DNA of 58,658 bases from Comamonadaceae bacterium CG12_big_fil_rev_8_21_14_0_65_59_15 (GTDB lineage Bacteria > Pseudomonadota > Gammaproteobacteria > Burkholderiales > Burkholderiaceae_C): positions 1 to 58,658 of the forward strand of contig PCUV01000059.1 in the NCBI GenBank assembly GCA_002786915.1, given 5' to 3'. Positions 47,949-58,223 of the stretch are shown here, in pieces (within the stretch, counting starts at the first letter, position 1; each line of letters starts with the position of its first letter). The notes beneath the pieces were generated by a model. The model was not told the origin of the DNA. It worked only from the letters and a program-made list of their open reading frames with translations, and made no database searches. Made by a program: the position numbers and the translations under genes.

Positions 47949-48302
47949 ATGGCAATTGACCGCAACCAGTTAGAGGGTTTGAATGTCAGTAATGTGGTCA
48001 CCGGCGAACGGCTCAGGCCGATTCACCCGGGTGAAATACTCCGTGAGGAATTTCTGATACCGCTGGGCATGAGTGCGCATGCATTGTCCATGGCGCTGCA
48101 AGTGCCTGCGCCGCGTATCAATGACATCGTGCGTGAACGCCGTGCCGTGACTGCCGATACCGCTTTGCGCCTGGCAAAGTACTTTGGGACAAGTGTGGCG
48201 TTTTGGACCGGCCTGCAGGCCGACTTTGACGTGACCGTGGCGCGCGCTGCCATGACCGATGCGCTGGCGCGAATTGTCAGCCGTGAGGCGGAATCTGTGT
48301 GA
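47949..48302 (+). CDS. higA: HigA-type HTH antitoxin
   Basis: Xre/HigA antitoxin of 117 aa with PIHPGEILREEFLIPLGMSA followed by LSMALQVPAPRINDIVRERR, VTADTALRLAKYFGTSVAFW and TGLQADFDV, the classic HigA signature. ATG 47949 is preceded by AAGGGG. A TTG two codons earlier is possible. The 176-bp gap to the methyltransferase fragment holds no recognised feature. Confidence 0.93.
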   Translation: MAIDRNQLEGLNVSNVVTGERLRPIHPGEILREEFLIPLGMSAHALSMALQVPAPRINDIVRERRAVTADTALRLAKYFGTSVAFWTGLQADFDVTVARAAMTDALARIVSREAESV

Positions 48303-48478
48303 TTTACGCCTCATGGTTCGCAATGCGTTTTAAGGCTGTAGCGCCCGTCTGCTTGGCGTGATTAGCGCCGACACCATTTCCAGCAGCGATAGAAGTCAAG
48401 CAAGTTGTCGCAACAAGAACGTCATTTTGCCGAAATCCACAACTCGAACCAATGGTCCAACTACTTAGAAAAGAATAG

Positions 48479-49063
48479 ATGACAGTGCAGAACGTGATTC
48501 CGGTGATCGACCTCTTCGCTGGACCAGGGGGGCTTTGCGAGGGATTTTCATCGGTCAAAGATGCTGAGGGGAACCCGCGTTTTGCCGTCAAGGTTTCCAT
48601 CGAAAAAGACCCTGTTGCCCACCGCACGCTGCACCTGCGAGCCTTGTTTCGCAAGTTCCCCAAAGGCGAGGTGCCAGAAATCTATTACCAGTACATCCGC
48701 GGCGAAGTAAAGCGCCAAGAGTTCTTGGCGCATCCCGACATCAAGGAGGCAGCCGAAGAGGCCGATCAGGAGGCCCGATGCGCGGAGCTGGGCTTGACGC
48801 CACCCGAGGTGGTCGACGGATGGATCAGCGCGGCGCTGGGTCAGCAGAAAAATTGGGTGTTGATTGGTGGGCCGCCATGCCAAGCGTATTCGCTGGCGGG
48901 CCGATCGCGCCTGCGCGGCAAAAGCGCTGAATTCGGCAAGCGTATTCGCGCCGCTGGCATGGCCACACTGCTGGTCACCCACGATCAAACCGAGGCCGCA
49001 AGCATGGCGGATCGGTGTGTACGGTTGACGTCAGAGCAGGGTATGGAAGACAAAAAACTATAG
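48479..49063 (+). pseudogene. Truncated cytosine-5 DNA methyltransferase fused to a ThiQ C-terminus
   Basis: Residues 1-150 are the N-terminal part of a Dcm-type methyltransferase: motif I VIDLFAGPGGLCEGFSSV and motif IV IGGPPCQAYSLAGRSR with the catalytic Cys. Motifs VI-X and the target-recognition domain are missing. From about codon 150 the frame continues as EFGKRIRAAGMATLLVTHDQ and ends like an ABC ATPase, identical in most positions to ThiQ. The chimera cannot be a working methyltransferase. It marks a recombination join. Confidence 0.88.
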
Positions 49064-49101
49064 CAAGACGCAGCAAAACCCCTGCGCACGGACAGCCGCA
49101 T

Positions 49102-49851
49102 CTATTTTTTTGTCACCACATCCCACGCCACCTCTTGTAAAAAGCGCGCTACGTCAGCGGGCACTTTGCCGTGGAAGTCGTAGGCATTGCCAAGCGGATT
49201 GACACCATAAAGCTTGGCATAGACAACGGCAGCGGCCAAATAGGTGCCCGCAATCGAGGGGTGACTTCCATCGTATTCACTGTGCAGTTGAAAGTCAGGC
49301 TTGCGCTTGTACGCCTCTGCAAACGCCAACCCGACGGGGATGACTTCGGCGCCAATTTCACGACCGACCGAGGTGTACATGTCGGCAATTTTGGTGATGT
49401 TGTCGGCCGCAACTTTCTTGTGCGGTGGCACATAGGCAGGTGTCATGTACAAGGCAGTTTTACCCCCGTGCGATTTGATGATCTGATCAAATCGACGCAC
49501 GGTAGCGGCAAATTTTTGACGGCTGCCATCGCCTAAGGCGTCTGCGCTATTGCCTGCAAGAATCACCACCTCAAAAGCCTCCTTGACGCCAATGCGCCCA
49601 GGCTCGGTGAGCCATTCAATGGGGTGGTGATCCAAGCTTGCACCGCCAATGGTGGCGGATTTGTAGGAAAGTTTTTGCTCTTTATTTGTTTGCCCAGCTT
49701 CTACAAAACCGCGCACATGGTTGTGCAGACTGTTGTTGTAGTAAAAATAGCTATTACCAACAAACAGTACCCGTTGCGGAAAACCTGGCGCCGCAACAGC
49801 CCAAAAACTCAGCGCCAAAGCACACAGAACCAGCCACTTTTTGATACCCAT
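49102..49851 (-). CDS. Secreted SGNH/GDSL-family hydrolase
   Basis: Protein of 249 aa with a signal peptide (LVLCALALSFWAVAA), block I LFVGNSYFYYNNSLHNHVRG (catalytic Ser in GNSY), a Gly in TIGGASLDHH, Asn in ILAGNSAD, and block V DGSHPSIAGTYLAA with the catalytic Asp/His. I expect an ester- or acyl-hydrolysing periplasmic or lipoprotein-like enzyme. The substrate is unknown. It is divergent from the acylase gene, with about 190 bp between them. Confidence 0.85.
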   Translation of the reverse strand: MGIKKWLVLCALALSFWAVAAPGFPQRVLFVGNSYFYYNNSLHNHVRGFVEAGQTNKEQKLSYKSATIGGASLDHHPIEWLTEPGRIGVKEAFEVVILAGNSADALGDGSRQKFAATVRRFDQIIKSHGGKTALYMTPAYVPPHKKVAADNITKIADMYTSVGREIGAEVIPVGLAFAEAYKRKPDFQLHSEYDGSHPSIAGTYLAAAVVYAKLYGVNPLGNAYDFHGKVPADVARFLQEVAWDVVTKK

Positions 49852-50041
49852 GAGAACACTCCTTGTGATGGAGTGGCTAATTTAGTCTGACTATCCTTAG
49901 CGGTCGATAAGTGTTTTTACTGATGGGTGTTACTGACCTGTCGCCAAGGCTGCGCCGTTGCGCTTGATGGCAGTCACGCTTAGAGTTTTTTGGTGGATAC
50001 TTGGCGCGGGTTAAAGTGAAAAAAACATGAGGAGACGTGCC

Positions 50042-52465
50042 GTGTTTCGGAAAATAAAAATAGTTTTGCTGTTTTTGCTGGTTCTGCTGACCGTCAGCGG
50101 CGTTGGCGTGTATCTGTACGCACGCTCCGCAGGGCACGCCCAGATCAACGGCAGCATGACACTGCCTGGTTTGACGGCACCGGTGACCGTGTTGCGTGAC
50201 GAACTCGGTACACCTTACATCTTTGCTGCCAACACGCCCGATCTGATTCGCGCCCAGGGTTTTGTCACCACACAAAACCGCTTGCTGCAACTGGAGTTGT
50301 TTCGTGCCACCTGGCGCGGTGAGCTGGCTGCAGCCTTTGGTGCTGATGCGCTGCCTAGCGACATTCGCATGCGTGTGCTTGGCATCCGGCGCAACGGCGA
50401 ACGCCATGCTACGAAACTGGACGCGGGTTCGCGCAACTGGCTTCAGTACTATGCAGACGGCATGAATGCCTACATTGCCCACCATGCAGCAGACCATCCC
50501 GTAGAACTGAAGTTGGCCGGACTCCAAGCGAAGCCTTGGACGGTGGCCGACCTGGTCACGCTGGTGCATTTTGTGCATTACACCCACGCCACCAACTTCA
50601 AGGCCGAAGTGGTGGCACAAAAATTGATGGACAAGCTCGGGGGGGAACGTGCGGCGCAGATCATGCCGCTGACCATCAACCCCGACTGGAGCAGTCAGCC
50701 TGCAAGCGCGCCGAGGGTGGCGAGTCGGTCTGCGGGCGTGGCAGATTTACAGCTGCAATGGCGCGATCTGACCGTCGCCCCCGATACGCTCAATCATCAG
50801 GGGTTGGGTAGCAACAACTGGGCCGTTGGCCCGAGCCGCAGCAAATCGGGCCAGACCATGGTCAGCAATGACCCGCATCTGGACAATCGCATCTTGCCGG
50901 GTACCTGGCATCCGGTGGGCCTGTTTGCCCCTGATGTTCAGGTGGTGGGCGCGTCGTTGCCGGGAATGCCTGGCATTTTGGTGGGGCGCACCAAACACGT
51001 TGCCTTTGGTGTGACCAACGCCTATGGCGATGTGCAGGACATCTATGTTGAAACCAAGGATCCTGCCAACTCGGCCCATTACCTGGATGGCCAGCGCAGT
51101 GTGCCGTTTGAGGTGATCACAGAAACCATTCGCATCAAAGACAAGGCGGCCCCCGGTGGCCTGCGCGAGCAACAGATCAAAGTCCGCTTCACCAAGCGCG
51201 GGCCGGTCATCAGCGACCACCCTGGCATGGGACCCGCTGGTGACAAGTTGCTGGTGTTGCGCTCCACCGACGCTGAAATTTTGGCGCCGGTGCTTGGCAT
51301 AGAAGGGCTCTTGACGGCACCCAATGCGACTGCGTTTGATAAAGAGGTGCAAAAAATCGACTTGATGATGTTCAATTTTGTATTTGGTGACGACCAGGGC
51401 AACATTGGACACCGCGCCACGGGTGCTGTTCCCATCCGCCGTGGTGCAGACGGTAGCCTGCCGCGCTTGGCACCTGAAGACGGCCATGACGACTGGATCG
51501 GCTTGATTCCCAAAGACCGCATGCCTGGCATGATGAACCCGTCGCGCGATTGGGTGGGCAGCGCCAACAACGACACACGCCCTGCCAACTACCCATGGTA
51601 TTACACCAACTATGTGGCCCCAACTTACCGTTATGAGCGTATTGGGCAGGTTCTGGGTGCGGCCAAAACCATGACGGCAACCGACCACTTCAGCCTGATG
51701 CGCGACAGCCGCAACCTGCAAAGCGATGTGCTGCGCGGGCGCATCGTGGTCGCGCTTCAAGACGATCCTGCGCAGCGCGATCTGGCTGATGTACTGGCAC
51801 AGTGGGACGGCGTGGACCGTGCTGATCAAGCCGCACCTTTGGTCTATCAATCGATGTACCGCGAAATTGCCATTGGCACTTATCTTGATGAACTTGGACC
51901 GGATGTCGTCAAAGATATGCTTTCCACCTGGTATTTTTGGCAACAACGTTTTGATGCACTGGTTGCGACCCCCGATGCAATCTGGTTTGACGACGTGACC
52001 ACCCCGGGCAAGCGGGAAACCTTGATTGACGTGATTCGCAGCGCCGCACCGCGAGCCCGGGCGCAGATCGAAGCGGCACAGGGTAAAGACATCACTGCGT
52101 GGAAGTGGGGCAAGGTGCATACGTTGAGTTTTGTGAGCCCGCTGCGCCGCAAAGGCGCGGGCCAGGAACTGCTGGGCGGATTCACGGTGGAGCGTTCGGG
52201 CAGCGGCGAAACACTCAATCGTGGTGTGTACGATTTCCAGATGCCTTTTGCTGTGAAATATTCAGCCTCAATGCAATTGGTGGCGGACCTGGGTGACCCC
52301 GACAAGATAGAGGCGGTGCTGGCGGGTGGCGTAAGTGAACGTCACTTTCAGCCGCATCAGAACGATCAGGCCCGACTCTGGGCCGACGGTGAACACCGGG
52401 CCTGGTGGTTCAACCCGGAACAAGCCAAGGCACACGCGAAAGACAGCGTGACGTTGATCCCGTAA
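50042..52465 (+). CDS. Penicillin acylase-family Ntn hydrolase
   Basis: Protein of about 807 aa. An N-terminal TM (IVLLFLLVLLTVSGVGVYLY) is followed by the acylase alpha-chain (RDELGTPYIFAANTPDLIRA, QGFVTTQNRLLQLELFRATW), then the autoprocessing site GLGSNNWAVGPS with the nucleophile Ser near residue 257, and the beta-chain (DPHLDNRILPGTWHPVGL, GVTNAYGDVQDIYVE, DWIGLIP, WVGSANNDTRP). Family members cleave penicillin G or acyl-homoserine lactones. I start at GTG 50042 because GAGGAG lies 7 bp upstream; ATG 50027 is in frame but lacks a ribosome site. Confidence 0.9.
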   Translation: MFRKIKIVLLFLLVLLTVSGVGVYLYARSAGHAQINGSMTLPGLTAPVTVLRDELGTPYIFAANTPDLIRAQGFVTTQNRLLQLELFRATWRGELAAAFGADALPSDIRMRVLGIRRNGERHATKLDAGSRNWLQYYADGMNAYIAHHAADHPVELKLAGLQAKPWTVADLVTLVHFVHYTHATNFKAEVVAQKLMDKLGGERAAQIMPLTINPDWSSQPASAPRVASRSAGVADLQLQWRDLTVAPDTLNHQGLGSNNWAVGPSRSKSGQTMVSNDPHLDNRILPGTWHPVGLFAPDVQVVGASLPGMPGILVGRTKHVAFGVTNAYGDVQDIYVETKDPANSAHYLDGQRSVPFEVITETIRIKDKAAPGGLREQQIKVRFTKRGPVISDHPGMGPAGDKLLVLRSTDAEILAPVLGIEGLLTAPNATAFDKEVQKIDLMMFNFVFGDDQGNIGHRATGAVPIRRGADGSLPRLAPEDGHDDWIGLIPKDRMPGMMNPSRDWVGSANNDTRPANYPWYYTNYVAPTYRYERIGQVLGAAKTMTATDHFSLMRDSRNLQSDVLRGRIVVALQDDPAQRDLADVLAQWDGVDRADQAAPLVYQSMYREIAIGTYLDELGPDVVKDMLSTWYFWQQRFDALVATPDAIWFDDVTTPGKRETLIDVIRSAAPRARAQIEAAQGKDITAWKWGKVHTLSFVSPLRRKGAGQELLGGFTVERSGSGETLNRGVYDFQMPFAVKYSASMQLVADLGDPDKIEAVLAGGVSERHFQPHQNDQARLWADGEHRAWWFNPEQAKAHAKDSVTLIP

Positions 52466-52554
52466 GGTCAACGATAGGTGAGCACGTGTCGCTGGTGGTT
52501 TGTGTGCTGCCGATTTTTGCGATTTCCGCTTCCCTGAGCGCAGGTGCTGCTGGG

Positions 52555-55149
52555 TCAACCGCGTTCGCGCAGGCGCTTCATCTGGTACAGCGCCTCCAAT
52601 GCATCCTTTGGGCTGAGTTCATCAGGATTGATGTCACTAGCCCAGGTATCCAAAGCACTGACGGCTACTTCTTCTGTAGCGATTGGGGATGCAAACAAAT
52701 CCACCTGCGCCTGTGCCTGGCTGGCCTGCGCCTCCAGCGCTGCCAGCGTCTGGCGGGCGTGGTTGAGCACGGCAGCGGGCAAGCCGGCCAGCCGCGCCAC
52801 CTGAATGCCGTAGCTCTTGCTGGCCGGGCCGGCCTGCAGCTCGTGCAAAAACACCACGTCGCGGCCAGATTCCACCGCGCTCACGTGCACATTGATGGCG
52901 CCGTGGTGCGTGGCTGGGAATTCGGTCAGCTCAAAGTAGTGCGTGGCAAACAGCGTGAAGGCTTGCGTGCGGTCGTGCAGCTGGGTGGCAATGGCGCTGG
53001 CCAGCGCCAGCCCGTCAAAGGTGCTGGTGCCACGGCCAATTTCGTCCATCAACACCAGCGACTGCGGCGTGGCGGTGTTCAAAATCTGCGCGGCCTCCAG
53101 CATCTCCAGCATAAAGGTGGACTGCGCGTTGGCCAGGTCGTCGGCCGCGCCAATGCGGGTGTGGATGGCGTCGATCGGCCCCAGCCGGCAACTGGCTGCA
53201 GGCACGTAGCTGCCCATGCCCGCCAGAAGCACGATGATCGCGACCTGGCGCATATAAGTGGACTTGCCGCCCATGTTGGGGCCGGTGATGATCTGCATGC
53301 GTTGTTTGGGGCCAAGCCGGGTGTCGTTGGCGATGAAGGCGCCGCTGCTGGCTTCGGCCAGGCGCGCCTGCACCACCGGGTGGCGGCCCGCTTCAATCTC
53401 CAGACACGGCTCTTTGACGAACTGCGGCGCGCACCAATTCAATGTCAAACTGCGCTCGGTCAACGCGCACAGTGCGTCCAGCGTAGCCAGCGCCTGCGCC
53501 AGCTTGGCCAGTGGCGGCACAAACACCTGCAACTGGTCCAACAACTGCTCATACAGCCATTTTTCGCGTGCCAGCGCTCGCTCGGCGGCGCTCAGAGCCT
53601 TGTCCTCAAAGGCCTTGAGTTCGGGCGTGGTGAAGCGCTCGGCGTTTTTAAGCGTCTGGCGTCGCCGGTAGTCTTCGGGCACCTTGGCCGCCTGGCCCTG
53701 ACTGACTTCAATGAAAAAGCCGTGCACCTTGTTGTACTGCACCCGCAGCGTGGGGATGCCAGTGCGGGCCTTTTCGCGCGTTTCCAGCTCCAGCAAAAAG
53801 CTGTCGCAGTTGCTCTGAATGGCGCGCAGTTCGTCCAGCTCGGCGTCGCAGCCGCTGGCGATCACACCCCCGTCGCGCACCAGGGCAGCGGGCTCGGCGG
53901 CAATGACACGTTGCAGCAGTTGCGCACAGCCCGGCGGTGCCAGCATGTCCTGGGAAATATGTGCCAAAAACGGCTCCAGCCCATATAGAAACTGCGCAAG
54001 CAGCTCTGTTTTTTGAAGTGTCTGGCACAACCCCAGCAGCTCGCGCGGACGTGCCTGACGCAGCGCCATGCGCGCGCTGATGCGCTGCACGTCGGCGCTG
54101 CCCTTGAGCTGCTGGCGCAGTTTGTCCCACGGCCCCGTGCGCAGGGCGGCAATGGCCTGGTGGCGTTGTTGCGCCTGGGTGCGCGCGCGTGCGGGCTGTA
54201 GCAACCAGCTTTTGAGCAGTCGGCTGCCCATGCCGGTGATGCAGGTGTCCAGCAGCGAAAACAGCGTCGGTGCGTCGTCGCCGCGCAGCGTCTGCACCAG
54301 TTCGAGATTGCGCCGCGTGGTCTGCGGCAGATCGATCAGCGCGTCGGGTCGCTGTACCAGTAGACCCTGGATGTGCGTGAGTGCACGGCCCTGCGTGTGT
54401 TCCACGTAGCCCAGCAATGCGCCAGCGGCAGCGTGCGCCTGCACCAGGTCTTGCGCCTGCCAGGCCTGCAAGCTGGCCACCTGTAGATGCTCTGTGAGCA
54501 CGCGCTGGCCCAGTCCGTCGTCAAACTGCCATTCGGGCCGCGCGGCCAGCGACAGGGTGGTGCCCGTTTGCAGGGTGCGCAAACGTGCCTCAAACGCCGG
54601 TGTCACGCCCGCGCTGTACACCAGCTCGCCCGCGCCCACGCGCGCCACCCAGGCGGCCAGATCGTCGCTGGGGCATTCGGCGAGGTGCACCACGCCTTGC
54701 GTGACGCTCATCCACGCCAGGCCGCAGGTGGCGCGTACGCCCTGGTGCACGGCCAGCACCACGGCCTCAGATTTGTCGTCCAGCAGTTCCAGATCGGTCA
54801 GCGTGCCCGGCGTCACGACGCGCACCACCTTGCGTTCCATTGGGCCTTTGCCCGCGCCCACGTCGCCCACCTGTTCGCAGATCGCCACCGACTCGCCCAG
54901 CTTGATCAGGCGCGCCAGGTAGGTGTCCACCGAATGAAACGGCACGCCCGCCATCACCACCGGTTGCCCGGCGGATTGTCCGCGTGTGGTCAGCGTGATG
55001 CCCAGCAGGCGTGCGGCTTTTTCTGCGTCGGCGTAGAACAGCTCGTAGAAGTCGCCCATGCGGTAAAACAGCAGCGTGTTTGGGTACTCTGCTTTCAGGG
55101 CCAAGTACTGGGTCATCATGGGGGTGTGCGTTGAAGCTGCGTCATTCAT
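52555..55149 (-). CDS. mutS: DNA mismatch repair protein MutS
   Basis: Mismatch-recognition ATPase of 864 aa. The mismatch-binding loop [20 protein letters not shown] near residue 30 contains the Phe-x-Glu motif. Connector, lever and clamp domains follow, then Walker [19 protein letters not shown] near 625, [19 protein letters not shown], and THYFELTEF. Length and layout match E. coli MutS (853). The start is ATG 55149. The 172 bp upstream hold the divergent promoter of the phd-PIN pair. Confidence 0.97.
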   Translation of the reverse strand: MNDAASTHTPMMTQYLALKAEYPNTLLFYRMGDFYELFYADAEKAARLLGITLTTRGQSAGQPVVMAGVPFHSVDTYLARLIKLGESVAICEQVGDVGAGKGPMERKVVRVVTPGTLTDLELLDDKSEAVVLAVHQGVRATCGLAWMSVTQGVVHLAECPSDDLAAWVARVGAGELVYSAGVTPAFEARLRTLQTGTTLSLAARPEWQFDDGLGQRVLTEHLQVASLQAWQAQDLVQAHAAAGALLGYVEHTQGRALTHIQGLLVQRPDALIDLPQTTRRNLELVQTLRGDDAPTLFSLLDTCITGMGSRLLKSWLLQPARARTQAQQRHQAIAALRTGPWDKLRQQLKGSADVQRISARMALRQARPRELLGLCQTLQKTELLAQFLYGLEPFLAHISQDMLAPPGCAQLLQRVIAAEPAALVRDGGVIASGCDAELDELRAIQSNCDSFLLELETREKARTGIPTLRVQYNKVHGFFIEVSQGQAAKVPEDYRRRQTLKNAERFTTPELKAFEDKALSAAERALAREKWLYEQLLDQLQVFVPPLAKLAQALATLDALCALTERSLTLNWCAPQFVKEPCLEIEAGRHPVVQARLAEASSGAFIANDTRLGPKQRMQIITGPNMGGKSTYMRQVAIIVLLAGMGSYVPAASCRLGPIDAIHTRIGAADDLANAQSTFMLEMLEAAQILNTATPQSLVLMDEIGRGTSTFDGLALASAIATQLHDRTQAFTLFATHYFELTEFPATHHGAINVHVSAVESGRDVVFLHELQAGPASKSYGIQVARLAGLPAAVLNHARQTLAALEAQASQAQAQVDLFASPIATEEVAVSALDTWASDINPDELSPKDALEALYQMKRLRERG

Positions 55150-55277
55150 CGGTTAAGTCTAGCAACTTCAAATGCACAAAGTGCCTGTTCATCTCGTGAG
55201 CAGTTTTGTCATTACATAAGGTCGAAGCCATTGATCAGATCACGATGCTTTAATTTGAAGGAACTTGCGCTGCTTTT

Positions 55278-55297
55278 TTGTAGTAACATAACTACAA
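55278..55297 (+). promoter_or_regulatory. Candidate operator of the Phd-PIN pair
   Basis: TTGTAGT-AACATA-ACTACAA is a perfect inverted repeat with 7-bp arms, 24 bp before the antitoxin ATG. Phd-type antitoxins bind such palindromes for autoregulation. The assignment is inferred. Confidence 0.6.
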
Positions 55298-55321
55298 TTT
55301 TTGGTCTATTGAGGAGTCGTC

Positions 55322-55576
55322 ATGACCATTACAACCCTATCCAGCCGCGAGTTCAACCAAGGGGCAAGCGAGGCAAAGCGGGCCGCCAACAACGGGCCGG
55401 TATTCATTACAGACCGTGGCCGACCGGCCCATGTGTTGATGCGTTTCGAGGACTATCAGAAGCTTACCAGGCAGCGGCGCAACATTGCCGATGCACTGGC
55501 TATGCCAGGTATGGCCGACATCGAGTTTGAACCCCCGCGTGTTTCCATTGAGCCCCGGCCAGCTGATTTCTCATGA
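55322..55576 (+). CDS. Phd/YefM-family antitoxin
   Basis: Antitoxin of 84 aa with ITTLSSREFNQGASEAKRAA followed by NGPVFITDRGRPAHVLMRFE and DYQKL, the Phd/YefM fold signature. The C-terminal FEPPRVSIEPRPADFS probably wraps the toxin. The stop overlaps the PIN gene start (ATGA). Confidence 0.92.
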   Translation: MTITTLSSREFNQGASEAKRAANNGPVFITDRGRPAHVLMRFEDYQKLTRQRRNIADALAMPGMADIEFEPPRVSIEPRPADFS

Positions 55577-56001
55577 TGTTTGTGCTTGACACCAACGTGG
55601 TATCCGAACTGCGCAAGGTTCAGATGGGCAAAGCCGATTTGCACGTTGCGGCATGGGTGCAAAGTGTTGATGCTACCGATTTATTTGTGTCGGCCATCAC
55701 CCTCATGGAACTGGAGCTTGGCGTTCTGTCGATTGAGCGCAAGGATGCCACCCAGGGGGCGATGCTGCGCGCGTGGCTAGAACAACACGTTTTGCCCGAG
55801 TTCTCCCAGCGCACGCTACCTATTGATACCGCCGTGGCACTGCGCTGCGCGCGACTACATGTGCCCGACAAGCGGAGCGAGCGCGATGCGCTCATTGCGG
55901 CATCTGCTCTGGTGCACGGCATGACGGTAGTCACCCGCAACGTTGCTGATTTCAAACCCACCGGTGTGCCTATCCTCAATCCGTGGGAGGCCCAGCAGTG
56001 A
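55573..56001 (+). CDS. PIN-domain toxin (VapC/FitB-like)
   Basis: PIN ribonuclease of 142 aa with catalytic acids in FVLDTNVVSELRK, TLMELELGVL, ERDALIAASALVHGMTVVTR and NVADF. The pairing with a Phd-type antitoxin and the FWxx-like C-terminus resemble FitB/StbB plasmid-stability toxins. It should cleave RNA when released from the antitoxin. All acidic residues are present. Confidence 0.92.
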   Translation: MMFVLDTNVVSELRKVQMGKADLHVAAWVQSVDATDLFVSAITLMELELGVLSIERKDATQGAMLRAWLEQHVLPEFSQRTLPIDTAVALRCARLHVPDKRSERDALIAASALVHGMTVVTRNVADFKPTGVPILNPWEAQQ

Positions 56002-56115
56002 TGCGTGTGGACGTGATGGCAAATGAATGGTTGGATACGGCAACGAGCGCACACGGAAATTGCCTCTGGCGTTTTTTCCACACAGCGGGGGTGCTGTGTC
56101 AGATGCCTGTCTTGA

Positions 56116-57441
56116 CTAGCGCGTCAGACCCAGGCTCTGCCACAAAAAGTCGTACGACACCGGCGCCCGGCCCTGTTGCCGGGCTTGCGCAACATCGCTC
56201 ACCTCGTAACTGCGCAGCAGCCCTTTGACCCGCTCCAGACCGGCCGCCGTTGTGATCGCCTGGCGCGGCGTTTTGTTGTCCAGTGCCGGGATCGGTTCAT
56301 CGGCCCATTTGGCATAAAAGCGGTGAATCGCCTCGGTCATCAATTGCGTCATGGTGACGGCATCGAGCGTAGGCGCGGACGTGGCCGCCGCTTTGCCTTT
56401 GCGGGATGTGGCACGCGCGCTGGGCTTTTGGGCTTTGGCTACCGCGTCCTGCGTTGATTGAACCGCTCTTTTGACAAACGTGACGCTGGCGCCTACGGTG
56501 GCGTCAAACCAGAGGCGTCCCTCGTCGGCGTAGCGCTGGGTTCTGTAAAACAGCTCGAGCTGGTTCGCCTTTTTGCCCGGGTTGATGTGCACCAGGGCGC
56601 GTACCTGGCCGTCCGTGCAGTCCATCAGGCGCGACCATCCCTCTTGTCGGTTGCCCTCGATGTTGGGCTGGGTCGCCAGCGTCAGCGCCAGCGCTGACTC
56701 GTCATTGACAAGGTAATGGTCCGTGATCATTGCCATGGGTTCCCCAGAATAATGATCGATCAGCTGAGGCAACTGTGCTGGTTTGAACCATTGCTGGATC
56801 CATTCGCGCATGACGACCAGACCCAGTTGGCGCGGCCCGTTGAGCAACTGGGCCAAGGCCTGGTTTTGTTCGCGCAGCCGCGACAGCACCTGTGGCGCGT
56901 TCAACGGCGCGAACAGATAGGCACAGCCAGACATTTCAAAATGATCCCCCGCGCGCACCACCCGGCAGCCCAGCAAGGCCCCCGGCTGCAGATTCTGTGT
57001 GCCCGAGCGCTCGCGCACCACCATGGGCGCAGCATCTTGGTCGAGCGCATCACACAGCGTCATTTGCTGTCCCTGAACCACATCGGTCACGTCATACACG
57101 CGCAACGGGCGTTGACCGAGCTGCTGCATCCAGTCGCGCTGGGCCGGGCTGAGCTGCGGGCCGGTCGGGCCAAGCAGGTAGTCATTGATGCGCCGCATGC
57201 CGCCGCGCGCCTGGATGTCACCTTCGGCCAGCAGCCATTCGTTCATGTTGATGCCGGTTGCTTCGATCGTCTCTTCGTCCAGATTGGCAAATTTGTCACG
57301 ATCCTGCTCCGGGATCAGATCTGTAAACAGACTGAGCGACGCATTACGCCAGCCCTTGCGGTGCAGGTCTGAAAGCCAGCTGACACAAATTTCAACCGCA
57401 CCGTGGTGCGGGGCGGGGGTCGGGTAGTGAATTGAGTCCAT
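56116..57441 (-). CDS. Conserved protein of unknown function
   Basis: I do not recognise a full family for this 441-aa soluble protein. Visible parts: an acidic N-terminal region (FTDLIPEQDRDKFANLDEET), a middle part with PLRVYDVTDVVQGQQMTLCD, RERSGTQNLQPGALLGCRVV and GDHFEMSGCAYLFAP, a basic Ala/Lys linker (KPSARATSRKGKAAATSAP) near 345, and a C-terminal domain HRFYAKWADEPIPALDNKTP followed by RQAITTAAGLERVKGLL. The last part resembles the WLxxPxPALGGxTP motif of MbcA/ParS-type or SEC-C-associated domains. Flanked by toxin-antitoxin pairs but on its own transcript. Confidence 0.75.
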   Translation of the reverse strand: MDSIHYPTPAPHHGAVEICVSWLSDLHRKGWRNASLSLFTDLIPEQDRDKFANLDEETIEATGINMNEWLLAEGDIQARGGMRRINDYLLGPTGPQLSPAQRDWMQQLGQRPLRVYDVTDVVQGQQMTLCDALDQDAAPMVVRERSGTQNLQPGALLGCRVVRAGDHFEMSGCAYLFAPLNAPQVLSRLREQNQALAQLLNGPRQLGLVVMREWIQQWFKPAQLPQLIDHYSGEPMAMITDHYLVNDESALALTLATQPNIEGNRQEGWSRLMDCTDGQVRALVHINPGKKANQLELFYRTQRYADEGRLWFDATVGASVTFVKRAVQSTQDAVAKAQKPSARATSRKGKAAATSAPTLDAVTMTQLMTEAIHRFYAKWADEPIPALDNKTPRQAITTAAGLERVKGLLRSYEVSDVAQARQQGRAPVSYDFLWQSLGLTR

Positions 57442-57552
57442 GTGGATCGTTACGTTGTCGTTGAATGGGGGCTATTTTCACACCGGGCGGTGGCTGAACA
57501 ACGCGTTGTGTGCGCTCAATCTGTCAGTTGGGCCGCCTCAGCGCGCAGTTAG

Positions 57553-57870
57553 TTAACGCACCAACCGCCGCATTAAAAACGACGGCATGTCGCGGCGGAC
57601 ATCGACGATGACGTGGATATAAACCGTGTTCTGGCGCACTTCGTAAATGATCCGGTTCATACCGCTAAGCACCTGTCGGTACTGGGTCAGATTCAGGTTT
57701 CGCAGTTCATCAGGGATTGGCCCAAGCAGTGGGAATTGGGCCAGGTGGCCGATGCTGGCTTTGATTTGTAGCAGCGTCTTTTGCCAGGTGCTGAGAGAAA
57801 ACTCTTTGATGATGTAAACGCGCAAGTCTTTCAGGTCCAGCTCGGCGCACTGCAGAATCACAACCTTCAT
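57553..57870 (-). CDS. RelE/ParE-family toxin
   Basis: Toxin of 105 aa: MKVVILQCAELDLKDLRVYI, LLQIKASIGHLAQFPLLGP, YRQVLSGMNRIIYEV, YIHVIVDVRRDMPSFLMRRL. This fits the ParE/RelE fold with a C-terminal Arg-rich strand. Its ATG overlaps the stop of the antitoxin (ATGA). Confidence 0.9.
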   Translation of the reverse strand: MKVVILQCAELDLKDLRVYIIKEFSLSTWQKTLLQIKASIGHLAQFPLLGPIPDELRNLNLTQYRQVLSGMNRIIYEVRQNTVYIHVIVDVRRDMPSFLMRRLVR

Positions 57871-58139
57871 GGTTGATCAAGATGCTCGATGCTGGCCAAT
57901 ACGTCGTCGGCATCGCGAAACCGGCCTTGTTCGATGTCGCGCTGACCCAGTGCCAGGACCTTTAGCAGCGCCAGTGTTTCTTCATGCTCCTGGAAACTTC
58001 TGATGTCCATCACCGCCAGCGTGGCTTCGCCATTCTGGGTGATGATCATCGGCTCGCGGCTTGCAGTGAGCTCGCTGACGATCTGCGCCGCATGGCTTTT
58101 CAGGTAGCTGATGGGTTTGATGTGGGTGTGCAGTTTCAT
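57867..58139 (-). CDS. Phd/YefM-family antitoxin
   Basis: Antitoxin of 90 aa beginning MKLHTHIKPISYLKSHAAQI, with VSELTASREPMIITQNGEAT and LAVMDIRSFQEHEETLALLK, the Phd/YefM signature. The frame is open 91 codons upstream, but the ATG at 58139 gives the family N-terminus. It pairs with the RelE/ParE toxin. Confidence 0.92.
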   Translation of the reverse strand: MKLHTHIKPISYLKSHAAQIVSELTASREPMIITQNGEATLAVMDIRSFQEHEETLALLKVLALGQRDIEQGRFRDADDVLASIEHLDQP

Positions 58140-58223
58140 GGGGTTGGGCACCAGAGTCAGAGCTGAACCGAGTTTAGACTGAATTTGGTCTCTTGGTGGT
58201 TCTGTGGCGCGTCGGTTAGTTCC

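Noticed and set aside
52405..53988. Long 527-codon plus-strand frame over mutS
   Set aside because: It is an antisense shadow of mutS, with composition (His, Gln, Arg-rich) typical of a high-GC shadow frame.
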